Of a stretch of 6,233 nucleotides of DNA, positions 1 through 6,088 are shown one piece after another. This stretch comes from Mucilaginibacter sp. (GTDB lineage: Bacteria > Bacteroidota > Bacteroidia > Sphingobacteriales > Sphingobacteriaceae), in assembly GCA_025934475.1 (NCBI GenBank), contig JAICXZ010000206.1, positions 1 through 6,233 of the forward strand, in the 5' to 3' direction. The notes below the pieces were generated by a model that searched no databases, was not told the origin of the DNA, and saw nothing but the letters and a program-made list of their open reading frames with translations. A program made the position numbers and the translations under genes. How positions within the stretch are numbered: position 1 is the first letter of the stretch; every line of letters starts with the position of its first letter.

Positions 1-20
1 ACTGCTACTGCAACTGCCAC
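1..20. repeat. Short hexanucleotide tandem repeat at window edge
   Basis: Three consecutive copies of the hexamer ACTGCN (ACTGCT, ACTGCA, ACTGCC) are followed by AC, directly against the stop codon of the PLP-enzyme gene. The array starts at the window edge, so its true length is unknown. Short simple repeats of this kind occur between genes in many Bacteroidota genomes. No function is visible, and three copies can arise by chance. Confidence 0.4.
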
Positions 21-1160
21 TTAATTGAGTGCTTGCTTCAGGTCCTCAATCAAATCATCAACATCCTCCACACCAACGCTTAAACGTAGCAGATTATCTA
101 CTACACCAGCTTTTTCGCGTTCCTCTTTGGGAATAGACGCGTGCGTCATGGTAACTGGGTGGTTAATTAGTGACTCCACACCGCCGAGTGACTCTGCCAG
201 GGAGAATACATTAAATGAAGAGGCAACACGGAACGTTTCCTTCAGATCAGCGCCTTTCAATGTGATAGAGATCATCCCACCAAAATCACGCATTTGTTTT
301 TTTGCGATTTCATAGTTCGGATGGTCAACAAAACCTGGCCAGTATATCTTATCGATTTTGGGATGTGTCTTGAGGAATTCAGCTACTTTGCGACCATTCT
401 CGCAATGCGCTTTCATGCGTAAATGCAATGTTTTGATACCACGCAAAACAAGAAAACTATCCATTGGACCGGGCGTAGCACCGCAGGCGTTGTAAATAAA
501 CCAGAGGCGTTTGTACAGATCTTCGTCGTCCATCATCAGCGCCCCCATCACAACATCGCTATGGCCGCCTATATATTTTGTGATCGAATGCATAACGATG
601 GTAGCACCCAGGTCCATCGGATTTTGGAGATATGGTGAGGCAAAAGTATTGTCGACAACAAATATTAAACCTTTTGTTTTAGTAATCTTAGCAATGGCTT
701 CTATATCAACTACCTGCATAGTTGGATTGGTCGGCGTTTCGATCCAGACCAGTTTGGTATTTTCGTTGATATAGCCATTGATTATTTCCGGGTCAGATAA
801 GTCAAGAAAATGAAATTTGATTCCGTAATTGGCAAATACTTTAGTGAAAATACGGTATGAACCACCATACAAGTCGTTACCGGTTATCACTTCATCGCCG
901 GGTTTCAGCAATTTCATCACTGCATCCGTAGCACCCATTCCGCTGGAAAAAGCTAAACCGTATTTAGCATTTTCTAAAGCTGCCAGGCAAGCTTCCAAAG
1001 CTTTACGTGTAGGATTCGTTCCACGCGAATATTCGTATCCCTTATTGTCACCCGGCGACTTCTGCCAGTAGGTCGAAGTCTGGTAAATAGGCGTCATGAT
1101 GGCCCCGGTTGATGGATCGGGCTCCTGCCCTGCATGTATGGCTTTTGTTGCGAATTTCAT
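21..1160 (-). CDS. metB: Cystathionine gamma-synthase / gamma-lyase family PLP enzyme
   Basis: This 379-residue protein is full length for the cytosolic Cys/Met-metabolism PLP-dependent (fold type I) family. Visible motifs are YEYSRGTNPTR (42-52, phosphate and substrate contacts across the dimer), SSGMGA (72-77), VDNTFASPYLQ (169-179, with the Asp that pairs with the pyridine nitrogen), SITKYIGGHSD (192-202, with K195 as the probable Schiff-base lysine), SLGGVESL (324-331) and LRLSVGVED (358-366). The family makes cystathionine from an activated homoserine and cysteine (synthase), or splits cystathionine to cysteine (lyase). The residue before Tyr in the YSR motif is Glu43. Cystathionine gamma-lyases have Glu there and E. 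coli MetB has Asp, so metB is a working symbol and a lyase (mccB-like) is equally possible. The ATG at 1158-1160 is the first Met and gives the usual family N-terminus. A hairpin occupies the ribosome-binding position. The gene lies 102 bp downstream of proS on the same strand, with no clear promoter of its own. Confidence 0.92.
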   Translation of the reverse strand: MKFATKAIHAGQEPDPSTGAIMTPIYQTSTYWQKSPGDNKGYEYSRGTNPTRKALEACLAALENAKYGLAFSSGMGATDAVMKLLKPGDEVITGNDLYGGSYRIFTKVFANYGIKFHFLDLSDPEIINGYINENTKLVWIETPTNPTMQVVDIEAIAKITKTKGLIFVVDNTFASPYLQNPMDLGATIVMHSITKYIGGHSDVVMGALMMDDEDLYKRLWFIYNACGATPGPMDSFLVLRGIKTLHLRMKAHCENGRKVAEFLKTHPKIDKIYWPGFVDHPNYEIAKKQMRDFGGMISITLKGADLKETFRVASSFNVFSLAESLGGVESLINHPVTMTHASIPKEEREKAGVVDNLLRLSVGVEDVDDLIEDLKQALN

Positions 1161-1162
1161 AG

Positions 1163-1177
1163 CGTGCTTTCAGCACG
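1163..1177 (-). promoter_or_regulatory. Perfect 6-bp hairpin abutting the start codon of the PLP enzyme
   Basis: On the minus strand CGTGCT-GAA-AGCACG forms a perfect 6-bp stem with a 3-nt loop. It ends two bases before the ATG (1158-1160) of the cystathionine enzyme. In the mRNA it would fill the region where a ribosome normally contacts the leader, so it could damp or regulate initiation. It could also be the last member of the adjoining repeat cluster. There is no following U-tract, so it is not a standard intrinsic terminator. The structure is read directly; the regulatory role is inferred. Confidence 0.4.
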
Positions 1178-1254
1178 GTCCATAGTCGATAGTCAATGGA
1201 CCATAGTAAGTAATTAACCGCCCATAGCCATGGACTATCGACCATGGTCTATGG
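1177..1254. repeat. Intergenic inverted-repeat mosaic of CCATAGTC/GACTATGG words
   Basis: The gap between proS and the PLP enzyme is built from related short words. GGTCCAT (1177-1183) pairs with ATGGACC (1196-1202). GTCGATAGTC (1185-1194) pairs exactly with GACTATCGAC (1233-1242). CCATAG+CCATGG (1222-1233) pairs with CCATGG+T+CTATGG (1242-1254), giving a 12-bp stem with one bulged T and an 8-nt loop. Such low-complexity palindromic words look like the dispersed intergenic repeats of Sphingobacteriaceae; that link comes from general familiarity and was not searched. Read through, the repeat yields a spurious peptide rich in Leu-Trp, which should not be annotated. The hairpin could protect or punctuate the proS transcript, but no U-tract supports termination. 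Confidence 0.7.
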
Positions 1255-1262
1255 ACTAACCC

Positions 1263-2735
1263 CTAGTAAGCCCTTGCAAACAATACCCGTTGTGTCGAAG
1301 GTTTTCCGGTACGAATGCATTTACCTTCTTCCTGTTTATTATTCAGCGGGATACAGCGAATAGTTGCCTTTGTTTCGTCTTTGATCAGTTGCTCGGTTTC
1401 GGCGGTACCGTCCCAATGGGCCGAGATAAATCCCGGCTCATCATCCAGAAGGCGCTTGAACTCTTCGTAATCGTCGACTTCTCTTGTATTTTCAGTCCTG
1501 AAGTCGATTGACTTTTTATAAATATTCTGTTGAATCGCTTCAAGTAATTGTTCAATTGCACCAGCCAAACCATCCTGATTTACAGTTTCTTTTGTTTTTG
1601 TATCACGACGAGCCAACTCAACAGTTCCGTTCTGCATATCGCGACTACCAATGGCCACACGTACAGGCACTCCCTTCAGTTCCCATTCAGCAAATTTGGC
1701 TCCGGGGCGATGGGTATCACGGCTGTCAAACTTAACTGAAATGCCTTTTGACTTTAGTTCTTTGGTTAGCTGCTTAACGTACGCTGATATGTTCTCAAGT
1801 TCTTCGTCGTGCTTGTAAATCGGCACAACCACAACCTGTATCGGCGCCAGTTTTGGAGGCAGCACCAAACCCGCATCATCCGAATGCGACATAATCAGCG
1901 CACCGATCAGCCTGGTGGATACTCCCCATGATGTAGCCCAAACATAATCTAGTTTATTTTCTTTGCTGGTGAATTTCACGTCAAACGCCTTGGCAAAGTT
2001 CTGTCCCAAAAAGTGCGATGTGCCTGCCTGCAACGCCTTACCATCTTGCATCAAAGCCTCGATGCAGTAAGTATCCAGTGCTCCGGCAAAACGCTCATTC
2101 GGCGTTTTGCGGCCACGAATAACAGGTAACGCGAGCCAGTTTTCGGCGAAATCAGCATAAACTTCCAGCATCTGCTCGGTTTCGGCAATAGCCTCTTCAG
2201 CAGTTGCGTGGGCGGTATGTCCCTCCTGCCACAGGAATTCACTGGTGCGCAGGAACAAGCGTGTACGCATTTCCCAGCGCATTACGTTGGCCCATTGGTT
2301 AACCAAAATAGGCAAGTCACGGTATGATTGTATCCAGCCCTTGTAAGTGTTCCAGATAATGGTTTCAGACGTAGGGCGAATAATCAGCTCCTCTTCTAAT
2401 TTAGCTTCTTCGTCCACAACTATGTTGCCCTCCCCGTCATTTTTGAGGCGGTAATGTGTTACGATAGCACATTCCTTAGCAAAGCCTTCCACGTGGCTGG
2501 CCTCCTTAGAGAAAAAGGATTTCGGGATAAGCAGCGGGAAGTAGGCATTGCTATGCCCGGTTTCTTTAAACATGCCATCCAGAACAGATTGCATTTTTTC
2601 CCAGATCGAATACCCGTAAGGCTTTATAATCATACAACCACGCACCGGCGAATATTCGGCCATGTCGGCTTTGATCACCAGGTCGGTATACCATTGCGAG
2701 TAATCTTCTTCTTTGCTAATTATCCCTTTGCTCAT
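1263..2735 (-). CDS. proS: Prolyl-tRNA synthetase (archaeal/eukaryotic-type ProRS)
   Basis: This cytosolic class II aminoacyl-tRNA synthetase charges tRNA-Pro with proline. From the chosen ATG (2733-2735) it is 490 residues long. The catalytic core includes [12 protein letters not shown] (38-49), the motif-2 region [20 protein letters not shown] (153-172) and the motif-3 region [19 protein letters not shown] (271-289). An anticodon-binding domain follows at about 298-400 ([29 protein letters not shown]), then a C-terminal domain ending in ARAY. The motif order, the roughly 490-residue length, the absence of the large insertion (editing) domain of E. coli-type ProRS and the C-terminal Tyr place it in the archaeal/eukaryotic-type group, which is common in Bacteroidota. 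Most cysteines of the C-terminal zinc site are replaced (see findings). A TTG at 2763-2765 would add ten residues, but it overlaps a candidate promoter box, and the family normally begins at MSKGI. The stop is TAG. Confidence 0.97.
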   Translation of the reverse strand: MSKGIISKEEDYSQWYTDLVIKADMAEYSPVRGCMIIKPYGYSIWEKMQSVLDGMFKETGHSNAYFPLLIPKSFFSKEASHVEGFAKECAIVTHYRLKNDGEGNIVVDEEAKLEEELIIRPTSETIIWNTYKGWIQSYRDLPILVNQWANVMRWEMRTRLFLRTSEFLWQEGHTAHATAEEAIAETEQMLEVYADFAENWLALPVIRGRKTPNERFAGALDTYCIEALMQDGKALQAGTSHFLGQNFAKAFDVKFTSKENKLDYVWATSWGVSTRLIGALIMSHSDDAGLVLPPKLAPIQVVVVPIYKHDEELENISAYVKQLTKELKSKGISVKFDSRDTHRPGAKFAEWELKGVPVRVAIGSRDMQNGTVELARRDTKTKETVNQDGLAGAIEQLLEAIQQNIYKKSIDFRTENTREVDDYEEFKRLLDDEPGFISAHWDGTAETEQLIKDETKATIRCIPLNNKQEEGKCIRTGKPSTQRVLFARAY

Positions 2736-2762
2736 ATAGAATTTATATATCTGATAAGGCGC

Positions 2763-2770
2763 CAAATTTA
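2763..2770 (-). promoter_or_regulatory. Candidate Bacteroidota-type -7 box for proS
   Basis: On the minus strand the sequence is TAAATTTG, an exact match to the Bacteroidota primary-sigma -7 consensus TAnnTTTG, 27 bp before the proS ATG. No convincing TTTG -33 element lies at the expected distance. A transcript starting a few bases downstream would exclude the in-frame TTG at 2763-2765, which supports the ATG at 2735. The box overlaps a perfect 14-bp palindrome, AAATTTATAAATTT (2764-2777). AT-rich leaders produce such matches easily, so support is modest. Confidence 0.4.
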
Positions 2771-2827
2771 TAAATTTAAAGCTAACCGTTCACTATTTTA
2801 TGTATAAAGGTATCCGTCCGAAAATGC

Positions 2828-2835
2828 CATCTTTG
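2828..2835 (+). promoter_or_regulatory. Candidate -7 box for the plus-strand operon
   Basis: CATCTTTG matches TAnnTTTG except for its first base and lies only 4 bp before the ATG at 2840. If it is used, the transcript would start at or near the initiation codon, giving a nearly leaderless mRNA. No clear -33 TTTG is visible 19-21 bp upstream; the nearest is a weak TTTATG at 2797-2802. It is the only TTTG in the divergent intergenic region on this strand. Confidence 0.3.
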
Positions 2836-2839
2836 CAAC

Positions 2840-3592
2840 ATGTCGCCATTTATCGATCACCAGTTTAAATCGCCTATATGGCGCATGGAAATTGACAGCG
2901 TTTCCGATATGATCCTGCTCGAAACCAGGGATCAATCAGATAAAAAGGTGCATTTTTCATCTATCAGTCTTGAGACCGGAAAGATTCATTTCGAGGCTCT
3001 TGAAACGGAGGAAAGATGGTTAGCCGGAATTGAGGCGGCCCATAACGGCGTGCTGCTCCTGCACAATTATCAATCCGAATCCGGTCCGGCACATAAAGGC
3101 CTGATTACTATAGACGAAACTACGGGAGAAGTTTTATGGCGAAATTTCAATTCGGCATTCGACCAGCTTACAATAAATGGCCCGTTGCTTTATGATACCC
3201 GGCTTCAGCCCAAAAGATTGGTGCTGACTGATATCCGCACCGGTGCAACGATACGTTCGTACGAACCGTCAATTGACCTGGAACTTGCTTATGAGCTTGG
3301 TTTCCCGGAGGTTGCTTCAGACGAGTTTGCATTATCCCTGCATCTGCCGGTTCACCCCCTGGAAAATACAGTTCAATATCTTGAGCACAGTAACCGGATA
3401 ATTGTATCTTTGCACGCGATTACCGGCGACGAATTACAGCAGCATTTGTATATGATGAGGGGGACAGACGTTATTTATCATGATTTATTGGCCACTGGCA
3501 TACAAAAGTTGCAACCCGAGTCGTTCATAATCCATAAAGATCAACTGATCTACCTGGTTAACCATTCACAATTAAAAGTTTTAAACCTCTAA
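2840..3592 (+). CDS. DUF4905-like protein with beta-propeller-like repeats
   Basis: This 250-residue protein has no signal peptide or membrane segment and is probably cytoplasmic. It resembles the DUF4905 family of Sphingobacteriaceae; that assignment is from memory of the family and no function is known. Four similar beta-strand motifs contain a Thr-Gly turn followed by hydrophobic or aromatic residues: SLETGKIHF (43-51), IDETTGEVLW (91-100), DIRTGATIRSY (131-141) and HAITGDELQQHLY (192-204). They recall PQQ/WD-type propeller blades. A conserved-looking core, GVLLLHNYQSESGPAHKGL (70-88), lies between the first two. The ATG at 2840 gives an N-terminus (FKSPIWRMEID at 9-19) that seems part of the fold, so the later Met16 is less likely. 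It is the first gene of a four-gene run, 16 bp before the LysM gene. Its role in that group cannot be deduced. Confidence 0.8.
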   Translation: MSPFIDHQFKSPIWRMEIDSVSDMILLETRDQSDKKVHFSSISLETGKIHFEALETEERWLAGIEAAHNGVLLLHNYQSESGPAHKGLITIDETTGEVLWRNFNSAFDQLTINGPLLYDTRLQPKRLVLTDIRTGATIRSYEPSIDLELAYELGFPEVASDEFALSLHLPVHPLENTVQYLEHSNRIIVSLHAITGDELQQHLYMMRGTDVIYHDLLATGIQKLQPESFIIHKDQLIYLVNHSQLKVLNL

Positions 3593-3608
3593 TGCTTTTA
3601 AAAGAAAA

Positions 3609-4670
3609 ATGAAATTTAAACTACTAGTGCTAACCTTCACTCTTTTCACATTTACGATAAGCGCATTTGCGCGCCCGGTTGTTGACTCGGTCGGTGTAGA
3701 AAATCATAAAGGGAAAAGAGTGGTTGTTTATAAGATCAAAAAGAAAGACACCTACTATTCAATAGCTCATAAATACCACATACCTGTGGGCGATCTGCAG
3801 AGCTATAATGATAACGCCAAAATGACCATCGGTCATACTATAAAAGTGCCGACCGGTAAGCCTTTTGAAGAACCAAAGAAACATAGCAAAGAGACTGCTG
3901 CGGAAAAAAAGAAAAACCATAAGGAAGATGACCAGGCAGCCGACAAAAAGCACAAAAAGAAAGGGCATCACGAAGAGGAACAGCCGGCAGACGATCAGCA
4001 AACCGATAATACTCCGGCACAGCAGCAAGCTGTAGTTCAGCCGCCTGTTCAGCAAAAACCACAAGTTCAGCCAGCAGATACCCAACCAGCCGGTCCACCA
4101 ACACAATACAAGGTTTCGGCAGGTGAAACGCTTTATTCTATCGCCAAAAGGTTTAATACAACCGTCGACAATATCATGAAGCTCAACAATATGCAGTCGA
4201 ACACTATCCAACCCGGTCAATTGCTGAACGTAAGAGCCAATGCAACGCCACCTGCTCCACAAGCCGCACCGGTAGTTGTTCAGAATTCAGATAGTGTAGT
4301 TGCCAAGCGCGATTCGACGGTAGTATCACACCAGGATAGCGCCAATGCGACCATCTTTCATGCCAATGCCAACAAGTTCGGCATATTCGAAAAAGATGAG
4401 AAAGGCGTAGCCACATGGATGGAGGACGACAGCCTCGATCCTAATAAAAAACTGGTGTTGCATCGCACCGCTCCTATCGGTACGGTGATCAGGATAACCA
4501 ATCCGATGACCAACCGTACTACCTTTGCCAAAGTCGTGGGTCGCTTTACCGACAACGAGCAGACCAAAGACGTGATCATTGTGATGACCAAAAATGTGGC
4601 CCAGTCGCTGGGAGCTTTGGATAAGCGTTTTCAGGTGAGCCTGAGCTACGGTGTGCCAAACGAGCAATAA
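3609..4670 (+). CDS. Secreted LysM protein with C-terminal RlpA-like domain
   Basis: This 353-residue envelope protein begins with a probable Sec signal peptide: Lys-rich start, hydrophobic core 5-17, and cleavage after SAFA at residue 21. There is no Cys after the site, so it is not a lipoprotein. LysM domain 1 spans about 38-81 (YKIKKKDTYYSIAHKY, then GHTIKVPTG) and LysM 2 about 166-209 (YKVSAGETLYSIAKRF, then IQPGQLLNVRA). LysM domains bind peptidoglycan N-acetylglucosamine chains. Between them is a disordered linker, Lys/His/Glu/Asp-rich at 85-130 and then Pro/Gln-rich. Residues 250-350 look like an RlpA-type double-psi beta-barrel (GVATWMEDD, HRTAPIGTVIRITNPMTNR, VVGRFTD, AQSLGA). RlpA proteins cleave or bind glycan strands, but the usual NDRGPF motif is degraded here, so activity is uncertain. 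The stop lies 6 bp before the kinase start, indicating co-transcription and probably coupled translation. Confidence 0.92.
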   Translation: MKFKLLVLTFTLFTFTISAFARPVVDSVGVENHKGKRVVVYKIKKKDTYYSIAHKYHIPVGDLQSYNDNAKMTIGHTIKVPTGKPFEEPKKHSKETAAEKKKNHKEDDQAADKKHKKKGHHEEEQPADDQQTDNTPAQQQAVVQPPVQQKPQVQPADTQPAGPPTQYKVSAGETLYSIAKRFNTTVDNIMKLNNMQSNTIQPGQLLNVRANATPPAPQAAPVVVQNSDSVVAKRDSTVVSHQDSANATIFHANANKFGIFEKDEKGVATWMEDDSLDPNKKLVLHRTAPIGTVIRITNPMTNRTTFAKVVGRFTDNEQTKDVIIVMTKNVAQSLGALDKRFQVSLSYGVPNEQ

Positions 4671-4676
4671 TTTTTC

Positions 4677-5312
4677 ATGGCGAAACGACCATTCATTATA
4701 GGCATTGCCGGGGGAAGCGGTTCGGGGAAAACATTTTTCCTCAATTGCTTCCTTCAGCATTTTACACCTGATGAAGTTTGCCTGGTGTCGCAGGATGACT
4801 ACTACCATCCCGTTGCTGCACGCATGACGCCTGAAGAAATAGCGCTATATAATTTCGACCTGCCGGAAACTATTGACGATAAGCAACTTGTTGCCGATAT
4901 AAATCACCTGATAGCCGGCGAAACTATCTTTAAGAAGGAATACACTTTTAACAACCGCAACGCGGTTCCAAAAATATTGGAAATAAAACCGGCCCCTATT
5001 TTAATCATAGAGGGCTTGTTTATTTTTCATTTTAAGGACATTGCCAAAAATATTGATCTCCGCATATTCCTGGAGGCGGATGAGGAAGTTGCATTGCGCC
5101 GCCGTTTAAAACGCGATCTGATTGAACGCGGTTACTCCGAGGACGATGTTATGTACAGATGGATAAATCACGTAATGCCGGCTTATAAAGAGTTTCTGCT
5201 GCCCTACCGCGACGAATGCGAGCAAATCGTCATCAACAACACCCAGGTTGCCGATGAAATTATTGCGCTGACAGAGATGATTTCGAAAGATCTGAGAGAG
5301 CGAGTGCTTTAA
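4677..5312 (+). CDS. udk: Uridine kinase family P-loop kinase
   Basis: This 211-residue cytosolic kinase of the uridine kinase/phosphoribulokinase family has the length of bacterial Udk. Family members phosphorylate uridine or cytidine to the monophosphate in pyrimidine salvage. Visible elements are Walker A GIAGGSGSGKT (9-19), SQDDYYHP (38-45, with the probable catalytic Asp), NFDLPETID (59-67, matching the ribose-contacting NFDHPxxxD motif), IIEGLFIF (110-117, Walker B-like), and the Arg-rich lid LRRRLKRDLIERG (140-152). The segment equivalent to YxFxxHxR of characterised uridine kinases, whose His contacts the base, reads EYTFNNRNA (88-96) and lacks that His, so nucleoside specificity is less certain than family membership. 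The ATG at 4677 gives the usual N-terminus just before the P-loop. The gene is 6 bp downstream of the LysM gene and 20 bp upstream of the MBL gene, within the same operon. Confidence 0.9.
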   Translation: MAKRPFIIGIAGGSGSGKTFFLNCFLQHFTPDEVCLVSQDDYYHPVAARMTPEEIALYNFDLPETIDDKQLVADINHLIAGETIFKKEYTFNNRNAVPKILEIKPAPILIIEGLFIFHFKDIAKNIDLRIFLEADEEVALRRRLKRDLIERGYSEDDVMYRWINHVMPAYKEFLLPYRDECEQIVINNTQVADEIIALTEMISKDLRERVL

Positions 5313-5332
5313 CTTAATATCAAATTCTTCCT

Positions 5333-6088
5333 ATGATTGCCAACGAAATCAAATTAACATACATTGGCGGCCCTACTGCATTGATAGAGGTTGCCGGATT
5401 GAGGATTTTAACTGATCCAGCTTTCGACCCAAAGGGTACCGATTATCCGACCAACATCTATACGCTGCACAAACTGAGTAACCCGTCCATAAAGGCTTCA
5501 GAGCTGGGCGAAATAGATATTGTACTACTGAGCCACGACCATCATTTTGACAACCTGGATAATTCGGGGCGGGAATTGCTTGCAAAAGCGAAGACGGTAA
5601 TCACTACTGTTGCGGGAGCTGAACGATTGGGCAATAAAGCTATCGGCCTCGCAAATTGGGAAACCGTAGAGATTCCGACAGAAGATGACCGTCTGCTATC
5701 TATTACCGGCACGCCTTGCCGTCATGGGCCCGTTAATGGCGACCGCGGACCGGTAAGCGGCTTTGTACTTAACTATGCAGGAGAAATGAAAGGCGGAATT
5801 TATATTACTGGCGATACAGTTTGGTATGATGGTGTTAAAGAGGTCTCCGAGCGATTTGATTCATCCATAGTGATGGCCTTCCTGGGCGCAGCGGTTGTAA
5901 AAAATGTAGGACCCGATCATCTGACCATGACCGCCGCTGAAGCAGTTGAACTGGCGAAGCATTTTAAAAACGCTACCATCATCCCGTTACATTTTGAAGG
6001 CTGGGCACATTTTACCGAGTCAAAGCCCGAAATTGAATCGGCTTTTCGTGAAGCGGGGATGGCTAATAGGCTTGAATGGATGAGTTAA
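5333..6088 (+). CDS. MBL-fold metallo-hydrolase (UlaG-like, Lactamase_B_2 type)
   Basis: This 251-residue protein has no signal peptide, so it is a probable cytoplasmic metal-dependent hydrolase. It opens with the MBL first strands (LTYIGGPTALIEV 8-20, ILTDPAFDP 25-33). Likely metal ligands are in SHDHHFDNLD (67-76: H68, H70/H71, D73), H131 in TPCRHGP, D161 in ITGDTVW and H220 in IIPLHFEGW. This set matches the UlaG-like branch, which includes L-ascorbate-6-phosphate lactonase and many uncharacterised hydrolases. The first motif is HDHHxDN and not the textbook HxHxDH. The substrate cannot be told from sequence, and no ascorbate-pathway genes are nearby, so I do not use ulaG. It is the last gene of the plus-strand run. 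Its TAA (6086-6088) overlaps the stop of the convergent CoA-transferase gene, leaving no room for a separate terminator between them. Confidence 0.9.
   Translation: MIANEIKLTYIGGPTALIEVAGLRILTDPAFDPKGTDYPTNIYTLHKLSNPSIKASELGEIDIVLLSHDHHFDNLDNSGRELLAKAKTVITTVAGAERLGNKAIGLANWETVEIPTEDDRLLSITGTPCRHGPVNGDRGPVSGFVLNYAGEMKGGIYITGDTVWYDGVKEVSERFDSSIVMAFLGAAVVKNVGPDHLTMTAAEAVELAKHFKNATIIPLHFEGWAHFTESKPEIESAFREAGMANRLEWMS

Noticed and set aside
1048..1245. Possible 65-residue minus-strand protein rich in Leu-Trp across the repeat gap
   Set aside because: It is the translated intergenic repeat running into the PLP-enzyme gene in another frame. Such Leu-Trp-rich peptides are typical artefacts of this kind of repeat.
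1222..1254. Hairpin as an intrinsic terminator for proS
   Set aside because: The stem is good, but no U-rich run follows on the minus strand (GGGCGGTTAATTACTT comes next), and the sequence looks like a repeat family.
2736..2765. TTG start giving a ten-residue longer ProS
   Set aside because: The extension overlaps the candidate -7 box, uses a rarer start codon, and the family normally begins at the MSKGI Met encoded at 2735.
2454..2807. Plus-strand reading frame (117 codons) opposite the start of proS
   Set aside because: It is a shadow of the conserved proS N-terminal region with no coherent protein features.
3595..3604. CTTTTAAAAG palindrome between the DUF4905-like and LysM genes
   Set aside because: It is a 10-bp AT-rich palindrome in a 16-bp gap, expected by chance, with no loop or U-tract to suggest termination.
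3759..4262. Long antisense reading frame (167 codons) opposite the LysM protein
   Set aside because: It is explained by the Lys/Gln/Pro-rich linker on the coding strand keeping the antisense frame free of stops. No domain or plausible start context is visible, and the plus-strand LysM domains are unambiguous.
4326..4808. Antisense reading frame (160 codons) spanning the LysM-udk junction
   Set aside because: It overlaps two well-supported genes on the other strand, including the udk P-loop, and its translation has no recognisable motif.
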